64,000 bases of DNA from the NCBI GenBank assembly GCA_964016875.1, contig OZ024724.1, forward strand, positions 14,674,501-14,738,500, read 5' to 3'. This DNA comes from Fallopia convolvulus. Taxonomy: Eukaryota; Streptophyta; Magnoliopsida; Caryophyllales; Polygonaceae. The translations under genes were made by a program, and so were the position numbers. Below the pieces are notes generated by a model that was not told the DNA's origin, did no database searches, and saw only the letters and a list, made by a program, of their open reading frames with translations. Of the stretch, positions 11,757-22,612 are shown piece by piece. The first letter of the stretch is position 1. Every line of letters begins with the position of its first letter.

Positions 11757-12380
11757 CTAGTTTCTGATGAACAAATGATATTTTCTTATGAACAAATGCT
11801 AGTTTGTGATGAACAAATGCTAGTTTCTTATGAACAAATGTTAGTTTATTATGCACAAATGCTAATTTCTGATGAACAAATGTTAGTTTCTTATGCACAA
11901 AATGTTATTTTGTGATGAACAAATGTTAGTTTCTTATGCACAAATGCTAGTTTCTGATGAACAAATGTTAGTTTCTTATGCACAAAATGTTATTTTGTGA
12001 TGAACAAATGTTAGTTTCTTATGCACAAATGCTAGTTTCTGATGAACAAATGTTAGTTTCTTATGCACAAAATGTTAGTTTGTGATGAACAAATGCTAGT
12101 TTCTGATGAAAAAATGCTAATTTGTGATGGACAACTTATAGTTTCGTATAAACAAATGCTAGTTCCTGATGAACAAATGCTGGATTGTGATTAACAAATG
12201 CTAATTTGTGATGAACAACTTATAGTTTCGTATAAACAAATGCTAGTTTGTGATGAACAAAAAAGCTAGTTTCTGATGAACAAATGCTAGTTTCTGATGC
12301 ACAAATGCTAGTTTGTGATGAACAAATTGAATGTACGAATGAACAAATAGATGGTATCGATGAACAAATTACGATAAAAA
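11757..12380. repeat. 21-bp repeat array A2 between the two convergent genes
   Basis: About 30 degenerate copies of the same 21-bp unit fill the gap between the transposase stop (11717) and the Ulp1 gene 3' end. A higher-order repeat of four units recurs at 11871, 11956 and 12041, a period of 85 bp. Unit orientation on the + strand is the same as in all other arrays. Confidence 0.9.
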
Positions 12381-13221
12381 TCATTTTTTCTAAAAAAGAA
12401 ATGTATAACACAAAAAGGAACCTGTTCAATAACCATCATTCACATTGCACAACTAAAAAAAACCCAAATGTCTACACAATTCAAGCCATAAACAACCAAA
12501 AATTGTATTCTAAACAAACCATACAAAATCTTGAACCAAATGTTTCCCCCAAACATTCAAGCAAATACATCACTTCTTGTTCTTTGCCTTCCTTTTAAGA
12601 GGAGCACGAGAAGCGACCGTCGGGTTACGCGGAACAAAATCTTGAACAAGCTTTTCAACTGTTGCGTTCTGCTCATTCAATTGACTCAACAACAACTCAT
12701 TGCTATACCTTATCCTCAAATCATCAAGTTGATGCTGATCGTGTTTGTTGAGTCCACATTCCCAACCAGACAAGCCGGTTCCGAAGTATGTTTCCATGTG
12801 CCGCATCATAAAAATTCCACAATCAGTCTTGTTTCTGGTATCTCTCCATTTCATCTCAAGACGTTCATATGGAACCCTAACCACATCCTCAAACAGATTA
12901 GCCCTCGCATCCATCTTCAGCGTCTTCAAAAGCTCGACAAAGAGCATTCTCTACACAAAATAACAACAATAAAACAGAACACACAACTCATTCAATATTA
13001 AACACACATGTCAATGATGAAAAACAAAACTATTACAAAAAAACAACATAAAACTCACCAGTTTAGCAGGTACGTGCTCATACTTTGCTTCCAAGGGCAC
13101 ATCCACCATTGAGTTATCAATTATGTGGAAACGTGGCACTCTCACATTCAACGCAATACAATAGTAATGCGATTTGATACACACAGGAAACACAAACTGT
13201 AAAAAATACAGAGGGAAACAA

Positions 13222-13525
13222 TCATGAAAAAATGTTAGTTTGTGAACCCCTAAGAAAAAACCAATGAACAAATGTCAGTTTGTGATGAACAAATGTTAGT
13301 TTGTGATGAACAAATGTCAGTTTTTCATGAGGAAATGTTAGTTTTGTGATGAACAAATGCTAGTTTCTGATGAACAAATGCTAGTTTCTGATGAACAAAT
13401 GTCAGTTTGTGATGAACAACATAGTGAAGAGTCAATCTTTCTAATGAACAAATAGCTAATGCATCTGAACAAATAAGTAGTACTAATGAACAAATAAGTA
13501 GTACTAATGAACAAATAAAAGAATA
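13222..13525. repeat. 21-bp repeat array A3 in an Ulp1 intron
   Basis: The intron 13551-13197 holds about a dozen units of the 21-bp family. The stretch 13243-13274, including non-repeat sequence GAACCCCTAAGAAAAAACC, is also found in array A4 at 14318-14349. Confidence 0.88.
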
Positions 13526-14289
13526 TCAAAAAAGAACAAAAAATGTAATACCAGGTCTATCTTGTGCACATCAATCCACTTGAATTTCCCAACACTTTCA
13601 ATAACATCATTAATGAAAAACACTCTAGAATCCTGATCACTAAAATCCTTGTCTAGTGGAAAAACCTACAAAATACATATAAGCATACATAAAGATTGAA
13701 ACTATCAAAAGGTCATTAAAATATGACAATGTGATTATAAGTAAATCCTTTTTACTTACAAAATCCTCAGGATCCATAAAAAACCTCAAGGGTTTTGAGT
13801 CGCTTTTCCACTGTTCTTGTATATTGAGATAACAGCTCCAAATCCCGATTATATTCGATTCTACTAAAGATTTTACCGCAAATGAAGCAAAATCCTTTTT
13901 CATGGCAGAAACATTCATCATCTTGAAGATTTCAACTCTACACAAACACCAGAAACATTTAAACAAAAAAGGTATAAAAAATAGCAATATGTAAAAAAAA
14001 TACTACTATACGCATTGTTACCCTTTTTGATCAGGAATGTCTTCAATAAGCCAATCGAATAATTTCTTGGCCGCAGGAGATACTTTTTCTGTCAAAACAA
14101 CACTCTTTCCCATGTAAGGTGACTTCACATAATCAGAAGGCTTAGATATTCTTTTATCAAGTACACCCTCACCGGTAAGTTTAACACCAACCGGAGTGTC
14201 AATCGAACTAGAACCAACCTCTTGCGCCTCATTCTTCATCTACACATGTAAACACACATATTATTCATGACACAACCTACATACAACAA

Positions 14290-14600
14290 TCAATGAACAA
14301 AATGTCCTATAACTTATGAACCCCTAAGAAAAAACCAATGAACAAATGTTAGTTTTGTGATGAACAAATGCTAGTTTCTAATGAACAAATGCTAGTTTCT
14401 GATGCACAAATGTCAGTTTCTTATGAACAAATGATATTTTTTGATGAACAAATGCTAGTTTCTAATGAACAAATGCTAGTTTCTAATGAACAAATGATAT
14501 TTTCTGATGAACAAATGTCAGTTTGTGATGAACAAATGATATTTTCTGATGAACAAATGTCAATTTGTGATGAGCAAATAAGAAATATCAATGAACAAAC
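14290..14600. repeat. 21-bp repeat array A4 in an Ulp1 intron
   Basis: The intron 14600-14240 is almost wholly made of the 21-bp unit (about 14 copies). The reverse-strand donor GAG|GTTTGTTCAT lies inside a repeat unit, so the array starts at the first intron base. Confidence 0.9.
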
Positions 14601-15781
14601 CTCATCTTGAATCCTGTTCAGCTCCCATTCAAGTTTCTTATTTGCTTCATCCTCCTTCATCTTATTTAACTCCTCTTGTTTCTTATTCAACTCCATTTCA
14701 ATTCTCTTCAATTCTGCATTCCTTTCTTGTTTGATCTTCTTTTTCTCCTCTTCCTTTCTCTTCTCTTCATCAATCTTCTTTTTAGCCTCAGCAATTTCCT
14801 TCTTCCTCTTCTCTTCCTCTTCATCTTTCATCTTCTTCCTTTCCTCTTGCCTCTTCTTCTCCTCCTCTTGCTTTCTCTGTTGTTCAAACTCCTCAATCCT
14901 CTTCTTCTCTTTCTCCTCCTCTTCTCTCTTCTTCTCTTCCTCTTCAATGTTCCTCTTAACCTCTTCTAGATGTCTTTTCTCTTCCTCCTCTTCACGCTTT
15001 TTCTTTTCTTCCTTCTCAGCTGCTTTTCTCTTTTTTTCTTCCTCCTCTTCCCACTTCTTCTTCTCCTCCACCTCTTCTGTTTTCCTCTTCTCTTCCTCCT
15101 CTTTCTTTCTCTTCTCCTCCTCTTGTATTAAAGCATCCTCCCTCCTTATGGCTTCCAACTCTTCCTCTTCCTGCTTCCTCTTTTCTTCTTCTTCTCTTAT
15201 CCTCTTGTCCTCTTCATCCCTTTTCAACCTCTCTTCCTCTTCAATCCTTGTACGGTCTTGCTCAGCATTTTTTCTATTTTGTCCATCAGTTAATTCCTTA
15301 CAAACAAAGGAAATCTTCAATTCCTTCTTCCTTGTTACATCAACCTTCCTGACCTCGTCTTCTTGCATCAAAACACTTTCCCTACCAATATCTGCAACGC
15401 CATCCCAATTATCATCCATAGTAGGTGGAAACATACCCAGTTCAAAAGAAGGTAATTCAAAACGCTTCTTTGACTTCATTGCAGTCTCAATTTCATCCAA
15501 AACTTTTGTAGCTTCCTCCCAGAATGAATTTTGGCTTGGAGATTCAGCATCTTCTTAGATGCCAGATTGGGATGATGATGAAGCAACCTTCAGCCCCAGT
15601 AGCTTCTCAAAAGCTTCATTGATCTTAGTGAAAAGTCCATGGCTTGCAATTTCGGCTGGAGCTCTTTGCACATGATCAAGATATTTTTTTAAAGATGATG
15701 CCAGCTCCATAGACATCTCAAGATGTTCTTTCAGAAATGACTGCAAAAAAAAAGTAATCAATATAAGTACATAAAAGACAC

Positions 15782-16150
15782 GAATGTTAGTTTGTGATGA
15801 ACAAATGCTAATTTCTGATGAACAAATGCTAGTTTGTGATGAACAAATGCTAATTTCTGATGAACAAATGTTAGTTTGTGATGAACAAATGCTAGTTTGT
15901 GATGAACAAATGCTAGTTTGTGATGAACAAATGCTTGATAGATATGAACAAATGTTAGTTTCTGATGAACAAATGCTAGTTTTGTGATGAACAAAATGCA
16001 AGTTTGGGATGAACAAATGCTAGTTTCTGATGAACAAATGCTAATTTCTTATGCACAAAATGCTAGTTTCTTATGAACAAATGATATTTTCTGATGAACA
16101 AATGTTAGTTTCTGATGAACAAATGCTAGTTTCTGATGAACAAATGTCCG
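15782..16150. repeat. 21-bp repeat array A5 in an Ulp1 intron
   Basis: The intron 16267-15741 holds about 17 units. Alternating GTTTGTGATG and TTTCTGATG variants give a two-unit pattern near 15790-15880. The smaller intron 16632-16523 contains only two or three very diverged units around 16540-16575. Confidence 0.9.
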
Positions 16151-17904
16151 TTTGTTCATTACTATCATTATGCCAAGTTTTAATCAACAAATAAATATAG
16201 ATCACCATCATGCAAAAAAAAATATAAAAAAAAGCAAAAAACAAGCAAAAAATCAAAAAACACATACATCACCGTCGCCACCAAGATCAATTTGTTCTTC
16301 AGTTTGTTCAGAAGCAGGGGCTTTCCCTTCATTCTTGCCAAGATCAACACCGGGATAAACATAATCAGGCAAACCTCGAAACCAGCCTTTTCCAAAACCA
16401 CCCTTCTTAACCTCTAAAGTCTCTCTCTGAATAAAGTAATCATGGTTGAAATGCTTGATAACGGGGAAGGATCTTGGGGTTTCAGGTCGATGGTCGATCA
16501 ATATGCAATCACAATATACAATCTGTCATAAAACACAAATTAATGAACAAAAATTAGACTTATTAATGAACAAATATTCAAAAATAAATGAAGAAAATAA
16601 TGATAGTAATGAAAAAAAGAGAACAATCATACCAGCAGCAATATGATAGATCCTCTGAAAAAACCATTGTTTGTTTTCCTCCATGAATCAGCATTCTCAA
16701 CCAACTTCTCCACAAGATGAGCACACCAAATTGTACTCACTAATCTTATCCAAGTCAACCAAATGATCCAAAAACTTTAAGTTTACACCACCATTTTGAA
16801 TGCTCTCTATACAGAGCGTGTAGAACAATATAATAAAATTCCTCCTAAACCAAGCACCATCATTATCAGCATCCTTGATCACTGTACTCAAATGCCCTAT
16901 TTTAATCTTCTCAAACTCCATCAACTTGTTCTTACCTGTCACCTCATCAATTTCAGGCACTGAAAACTGTTCTCTAAAACTATTGTACAAGTCTGAATGC
17001 TTGACAATCTTAGGTACTGAAATGGTCCTTGGACCACGAGGTAGACCAAGGTAAAATTGCACAAGTTCAGGTGTTATCCTAACACCTGGTCCCTCGTCCA
17101 TCTTAAATGTACAGGATGCAGGATCGAAACAGCTAGCCACATAGTAGCACAGCTTACTAGGTAGATCAGTCACATCCCAATGTATAAGGTGCTCAAAACC
17201 CATCTCTTTAAGAGCAGTAAGCTTGCTCGCCCCCTTAAAACCAGCAATAACTTCACAAAGAAGCTTGGGATAGTTCTTGTGACTCAAAGACAAATGCCCA
17301 CGCTTCACTCAATGGCACCTTCACTCTTGCCTTCTTCCCACCACCTTGACCTCTGCCGACAACGATATCAACTTTCCTCTTCTTCACGGTAACTTGTAAT
17401 TCACCAACAACAGCATCCGTTTCCCTCTCAGATGGTTCATTTATACTCACTCCCTTTCTAGGGATCATATCGATAAGCAAAACATCGTCGGAGGCTTCAT
17501 TAGAGACAACCTGTTTACCCTTGTCAAGGTGACGTCTCTTATTTGATGGGGAAGACTCAACAGCCGCCATTAGCCTCAATACAGGCACTTTAGTATCCAT
17601 TGCTTTTGAACCCACCTTGGTAGCAATAGATTTTCTTCTGATATTCTTTTCGCCAATGGAAGAGGCATCACTTCTAGCTTTGCTCCTTATTTCTATAACA
17701 AAAAAGGGATAAAGGACAGTGTTAACACATATTTAACCATCTATTCTAACAGAGCAAAAAGAAAACATATTAAAACACAACGATAAAACCTCTTCGAATA
17801 GCACATATTTCATCTTCTCCAATTGTCATTGTACCAAACCTTAGATGTTTTACTTGTTTATATTTTGCAGAACGTTGTTTAATAGATCCTGGATGAAAGA
17901 AATG

Positions 17905-18092
17905 CAAGTTACTGATGAACAAATGCATGTTTGTTATGACACAAAATACTGATGAACAAATGCAATCTACTGATGAACAAATGCAAATAACTGATGAACA
18001 AATGCAAATTACTGATGAACAAATGCAAGTTTATGATGAACAAATGCAAATTTCTGATGAACAAATGCTAATTTCTGATGAACAAAATGCTA
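17905..18092. repeat. 21-bp repeat array A7 in the Ulp1 5' leader
   Basis: About nine units with a variant spacer (ATGCAAATTACT instead of ATGCTAGTTTCT) lie upstream of the Ulp1 start codon. Reverse-strand TTTCATCCAG|GATC at about 17890 would make a 3' splice site, so the array may be a 5'-UTR intron with a donor CAAG|GTTTTT near 18471. A poly-C run sits at about 18117-18131. Confidence 0.7.
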
Positions 18093-18131
18093 TGCTAATT
18101 TCTGGTAACTATACTTCCCCCCCCCCCCCCC

Positions 18132-18850
18132 CTCATACGTATACAAAATCCTTCCATGCAACTAACAAATCCACAATCACCTATTGCAAAACTCGACATT
18201 GAAAACCTCGATAAAACAAATGCAACTACAAAAATACGCACATGCACATATAATTTGTATTTTATTCAAGTGGTATGACCAAAAATCGAGTAAATATAAA
18301 GTGACGATTCATGCATTTTTTTATTCAGAAAAGCACAAAACACCAAAAACGACACTATCAACTTCAAACAACTCAAAATAATCACTAAAAACACACTCGT
18401 CAAAACGAAAAACCTTGATTCTCAACCGTTTCGGAAACTTAGGATTTCAGTAAATTTAAACGAGAGATAAAAACCTTGATTCTTTTGAGATGAACTTTGC
18501 TTCTCCATTTAGAACTGAATTGAGGTTTAAAATGTCGTTGATGGTAAGAATCAGGCTCGAAATCGCTACGAAATAGTTTCAATTCACACTTGACCTTCTT
18601 CAAAATAGCTTCGGAAAACTGTAATAAACTAAAAAGTGAGTGATAGAGAAATGGCGAGAGAAGAGAAGACGAAGAAGTTTATAAAAAGCGCGTCTCCTAA
18701 ACGCTCCATGTCGCGCGTTTCGTTTTTTTACAGTTTTTTTTTAAAAAGAACCAATCTCAACCGCAAGTGTGATGCGATCGAACGGCCAGGGGAATTTCGC
18801 ATTTCTCACACATGCGGGCGTTCGCACATGACTCTTTCACTTATATATTA
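18132..18850. other. probable Ulp1-side leader and right end of the MULE
   Basis: No ORF of note. 18640-18840 changes to a GC-richer stretch with GCGCG motifs (18688-18722) and CACATGCGGGCGTTCGCACATG near 18810-18832. This is the probable terminal region but the left partner needed to prove a terminal inverted repeat is absent. Confidence 0.35.
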
Positions 18851-19354
18851 ACTTATTGTCACAACTTATATATTTCTAAATAAAGCTTATATCTTTTAGA
18901 AATCTCTATACCCAGAGGTAGGTCAAACTAATATTTTTATTAAGTCAAGAATTTATTTATGAATCTACTTATCTTGATCAAACTCATAAATATGATATCT
19001 TTTATTGTTTAGGACATGCAAGGACTTTTTATCTAGTAGAACCTTGTTATTATTCTTTGTATAAAGATGGTAATATTAACTATAAATGTTGTAAGCCATA
19101 TTTATGTTATAAAATCCACCTATATTATGAAGAAAGCATGCTTATAATAAGTACAATAATCTTTTATCTATTTGTTTTATGAATCTTAAGTTACCATGGT
19201 AAATCAAGTTTGTTTCTAGCATCCAACTAACAAAATCTCTACTCAATATTTTTATTTCTTATTTTCCTTACTTAATTTCTAATAATCCATAAAAGGCTTT
19301 AATAATTTGTAAAAACATAAATTGAGTAAATAGAAATTAGGATTAGAATTTTAT
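18851..19354. other. AT-rich intergenic DNA
   Basis: No ORF, repeat or RNA gene was recognised in this stretch. Confidence 0.5.
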
Positions 19355-19975
19355 ACAATTGGTATTCTGTGTTTACAAAACACTGGGAAGGAGGCAGGAG
19401 AGAGGACCGGCGGTCTTCGGCGGCGCAACCAGGGACGGGCGACGGCACCGGCGTGGCTCGGCGGAGGCAAAGCGGTCCAGTCGTGGCTCCAAAGGTGGTC
19501 CGGCGGGCTCAAGGTGGTCCGGCAGTAGCTCCAAGGGGAAGAAGAGGAATTTTTATTGTGTTTTTGTGGTGGAACAAGCTTTGTTTGGGGCTGATTTTTG
19601 AACACAAATAGAACAATTGGAACAAGAAGGAGAGGATTGGTGAATGTGCAAGTGAAAAGGGTGAATGGAAAGGTGAAGTCCCTTTTTATAGGCAATTTGA
19701 AAAACGTGGCAATCCATGCCAATGGTGGAGAGCCAATGGAGGAGGAGGAGATGTTCCATCATTGGGCAAGAGTGTGTTTCTTGATGGATGATGTAAGGTG
19801 ATGCTATGGGTGAGTCTTGCAAGCAAAGGAGAAGGAAGAGAAGAGCATGCAATGGTGAAGCGTCAAATCAACTTTGACTTGTTTGAAGAAGAAGAAGAGT
19901 AGAAGAGTATTTTATTAAAAGAGGGGGATTATGAGTAAGGAAGTCACATTGGTAGATTACTTAATATAAGAGATA
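19355..19975 (-). mobile_element. Ty3 LTR fragment (reverse strand)
   Basis: Read on the reverse strand, this matches the order of features in the LTR at 49937-51376: CCATTGCATG, a TTTGCTTGCAAGAC block, TCCTCCTCCTC, TGGCATGGAT, a GCCTATA(A/T)AAAGGG TATA region and then a GC-rich proline/alanine-codon stretch. Both LTR ends are lost. The GC-rich ORFs here are therefore LTR sequence and not genes. Confidence 0.55.
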
Positions 19976-21362
19976 ACTTATCTACAGACCTTCTGTGGGT
20001 TATTGGAACTGGTTGCTTGGTTAATTTTTGGACTGACTCGTGGATTAGGAATACTTCTTTATTTGAATTCTTTGATAATATCAATATTAATTTAAAAGTT
20101 TCTTCTTTTGTTACTCCTAATAAAACTTGGGATTGTTCTGCTCTTTCCTAATTGTTCCGTCTCATATAGTGGAACTCATTATGTCTTTGCATATACCTTT
20201 ATCATCGTCTGTAGATAGGCTTGTTTGGCTTCCAACATCTGATGCTAATTTCTCGGTTGCTTCTGCTTCTTCTCTCTTAGTTTCGTTGTCTAATCAGTTC
20301 GCGTTTGGGTTTGCTTGGATATTGAAAACTAAGCTCCCTCCTAAAATTCAAAACTTTCTTTGGAAAGCATGTGCAAACTGCATTCCTACAACGGATCGTT
20401 TAAATCGATTCTATAATTGTGTCCCTAAATGTTGTTATCTTTGTGAAATTGAAGTTGAAAATCTTTATTATCTTTTTTTCCATTGCCATTTTACTCAAAA
20501 AATGATTTCTGGTCTAGAATCTATAATGAATATGACCTTCCAATTAGTCACCTCAGGTGGTTTTAATGATAATCTAATTGGAACCTTAAACCTTACTTCT
20601 AACAGTAATATTCTTTGCTTTCTTTGGTGGTTCATCTAGGGTCATCGTAATTCAAAATTGTTTAATTCTGCTCGCTTACTGTCTAATTTATTGCCTTTTG
20701 AGTTAGCTTTAACCTAACATTTCCAATGGAATTCCATTAATTTGGGTCATCCTAAGGTAAAAAAGGACCCTTGTATCCGGAAGAATCACTCTGTTTGGGT
20801 TAAACCTCCAAGGAATTGGATAAAATTAAACTTTGATGCTTCTAAACGGTCTTCTAATTCGATTTTGCTAGTTTTCGAGATTGTAATAGTAAAATTTTGT
20901 GTTGTGATCGTATTCAGCTTCAGTCTATGTTAGTTTTGCAAGCAGAAGCTCTATCTCTTTTAGAAGGAATTAAAAAAGCTTCTTTTCTTAATATTTCTCG
21001 TTTAATTATAGAAGGTAATAATCTTGTTCTTATTAATTCTTTAAAAAATGTTTGGAAAGTTCCTTGGGAGATCCAATCAATTATTAATGACATTAATAAT
21101 TTTGTTTCTTTTATCCCTCATGTGGTTTTTTTTCCATTGTTTTAGGAAATGCAATTCGGCGGCAGATTTTTTGGCTAAGAGATCTTTTGATCTTCATTTG
21201 CTTCTCCTTGCTATTTCTAGATTAAACCAAGAAACTTGTTTTGACTCTTTTTCAGTTTCTCATCTTAAACTGTTGTTTAGTCATCAACCTTTAACTTTTA
21301 ATTTTTGTAAGATCATCCGCAGTGATGATTTAGGTTGGTCTTATAACCTTAAGGCAATCTAA
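19976..21362 (+). pseudogene. L1-type LINE ORF2 3' fragment (zf-RVT and RNase H)
   Basis: Fragments in shifting frames give the end of a non-LTR retrotransposon ORF2. The order is a WVIGTGCLVNFW segment, the zinc-binding reverse-transcriptase domain (LPPKIQNFLWKACANCIPTTD and CYLCEIEVENLYYLFFHC), then RNase H (WIKLNFDASKRSS, EALSLLEGIKKA, IIEGNNLV) and the tail FRKCNSAADFLAKRS. One RNase H Asp appears replaced by Gly in IIEGN. Several stops and frame changes make it dead. It ends at about 21362 followed by an A-rich tract, consistent with a LINE 3' end. Confidence 0.85.
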
Positions 21363-21380
21363 TGTTCGTCATGTAATCTT

Positions 21381-21733
21381 CCAAAAAAAAAATATTACAA
21401 AACTTTTGCGCATTTAAGTTGAGGAATTTCTATTGTGTACCCATGGACACACATTAACCATGCTAATTTTGGTAAAATATAATTATTATTGTTTGTTAAT
21501 TTTATTTTTTCAAAGGGTTCATTAATTTCAATTTAGAGAATAGTTTTGCAATAACTTCCAAAAAAAAATATTACAAAACTTTTGCGCATTTAAGTTGAGG
21601 AATTTCTATTGTGTGGCCATGGACACACATTAACCATGCTAATTTTGGTAAAATATAATTATTATTGTTTGTTAATTTTATTTTTTCAAAGGGTTCATTA
21701 ATTTCAATTTAGAGAATAGTTTTGCAATAACTT
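21381..21733. repeat. 176-bp tandem duplication
   Basis: Two adjacent near-identical copies, the second starting 176 bp after the first (AATATTACAA at 21391 and 21567). They differ at only a few bases, so the duplication is recent. No coding content. Confidence 0.9.
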
Positions 21734-21940
21734 CCAAACTTAACATGATTATTGTGTGCCCATAGACACAAATTAGCCGGACCGTTTAAGTTAATATTTC
21801 TTGTTTTTTTTTTTAATCCAATGGCTTATGACCTTCCCAATTTTGCCCACACGCTTGCACATGCATGATGCATTTTCTTCTATTTAAATTTTACAATATC
21901 CTTAAATATAGCAAACAAACTGTATTATAACCTGTTGGAG

Positions 21941-22330
21941 AATCCCACATAGACATTGTTGAAAAAATACCACTAGTATATAAAAAAGGTAAATTTCCTA
22001 TCCATTGCTTTAAAGTTTTTGGTTAAAAGGTGAATCCCAAACTTATATGTAAAATGTTTTAAAATTCTCACACGTCACTTGTGTAATATCAGCCAATTGG
22101 TATTTGATATGCTATCAAAGCAGATCCTCTCCTAGCTGAAAGGGAATAAGATACTAATAACCCTTGATAAAAAATGTGTTTGTTCAAGAGTCAATTAAAC
22201 CATAATAGTATGTGTTTGTTCAAGTGTCAATTAAACCATAATAGTTACCATTTGAGGGGCGTATTGGAGAATCCCAAATCCACATTGTGGAGAAGATTTC
22301 ACTAGCATATAAGAGAAAGGTTTTAATAAT
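21941..22330. mobile_element. TRIM-like pair of direct repeats
   Basis: TGTTGGAGAATCCCACAT at about 21943 and TATTGGAGAATCCCAAATCC at about 22264 begin two diverged repeats. Between them lie a TTGGTATTTGATATGCTATC stretch resembling a primer binding site and a 35-bp tandem duplication (GTGTTTGTTCAAG at 22178 and 22212). The layout fits a small LTR retrotransposon in miniature but the ends are not clean. 22331-22612 shows nothing recognisable. Confidence 0.4.
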
Positions 22331-22612
22331 CCCGACATCAACACGCAGAATTGGAAACCTCGGGTTCCATGAAAACGAGTTGTATCATAAATCTCTTTTT
22401 CACCCTATCATACATTAAGATATGAGCTTAAAACAATATAGAATAGCATACCAATCAAAGTAGCAAGTAGCTTATTTCTCTTCTTCCACCCTCTACAAGG
22501 TTCATATAGATTATACGACTAAATCAATATAATTCAAATGCAACAATGTGAAGATATGTGCCTTTTTTATTTAAACCAAGAGTCTCCTCAGATATAGTAA
22601 GATATTCGATCT

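Larger units (their letters stand above)
12570..17829 (-). pseudogene. Ulp1/C48-type SUMO protease-like gene of the MULE, nine coding exons, three lesions
   Basis: Coding exons on the reverse strand: 17829-17790, 17692-16633, 16522-16268, 15740-14601, 14239-14022, 13937-13760, 13665-13552, 13196-13059, 12950-12570. All joins have GT-AG and keep frame, giving about 1170 codons. The N-terminal third resembles the domain found in plant transposon-borne Ulp1 proteins (VRITPELVQFYLGLPRGP). A highly charged E/K/R coiled coil follows (14601-15260). The C-terminal C48 peptidase keeps the triad: His in SHYYCIALN, Asp in FHIIDNS and Cys in TDCGIF. Lesions: one-base frameshifts near 17290 and 16730, and an in-frame TAA at 15557-15555. 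The family cleaves SUMO-type conjugates; activity here is inferred only. Start chosen at MTIGEDEICAIRR. Confidence 0.85.
9331..18850. mobile_element. MULE-type transposon carrying a FAR1-like transposase and an Ulp1-like protease (left end truncated)
   Basis: Two convergent genes, a MULE/FAR1-type transposase (+, 9341-11717) and an Ulp1/C48 protease-like gene (-, 17829-12570), share a single 21-bp repeat family and no host gene intervenes. Ulp1-bearing MULEs are known in plants (Kaonashi-type elements). The convergent layout recalls MuDR of maize. The left end is missing: the FAR1 DNA-binding domain and left terminal repeat are absent at about 9330. The right end is not precisely located; a GC-richer stretch at 18680-18835 is the likely terminal region, followed by AT-rich unique DNA. 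No target duplication can be shown. Confidence 0.7.

Noticed and set aside
9742..12380. CRISPR-like array
   Set aside because: Units are directly adjacent and degenerate with no unique spacers, and the DNA is from a plant nucleus.
14676..15558. Forward-strand Phe/Ser/Leu-rich ORFs resembling membrane proteins
   Set aside because: They are the antisense of the Glu/Lys-rich coiled-coil exon of the Ulp1-like gene.
9757..18092. Long ORFs of HQKLAFV, CSSETSI and DEQMLVS heptads as repeat proteins
   Set aside because: They are readings of the 21-bp arrays, lie in introns or intergenic DNA, and the true exon frames join across them at GT-AG sites.
19359..19852. Arg/Gly-rich and Pro-rich ORFs as host genes
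   Set aside because: The region is homologous in order to the Ty3 LTR at 49937-51376, including its TATA region.
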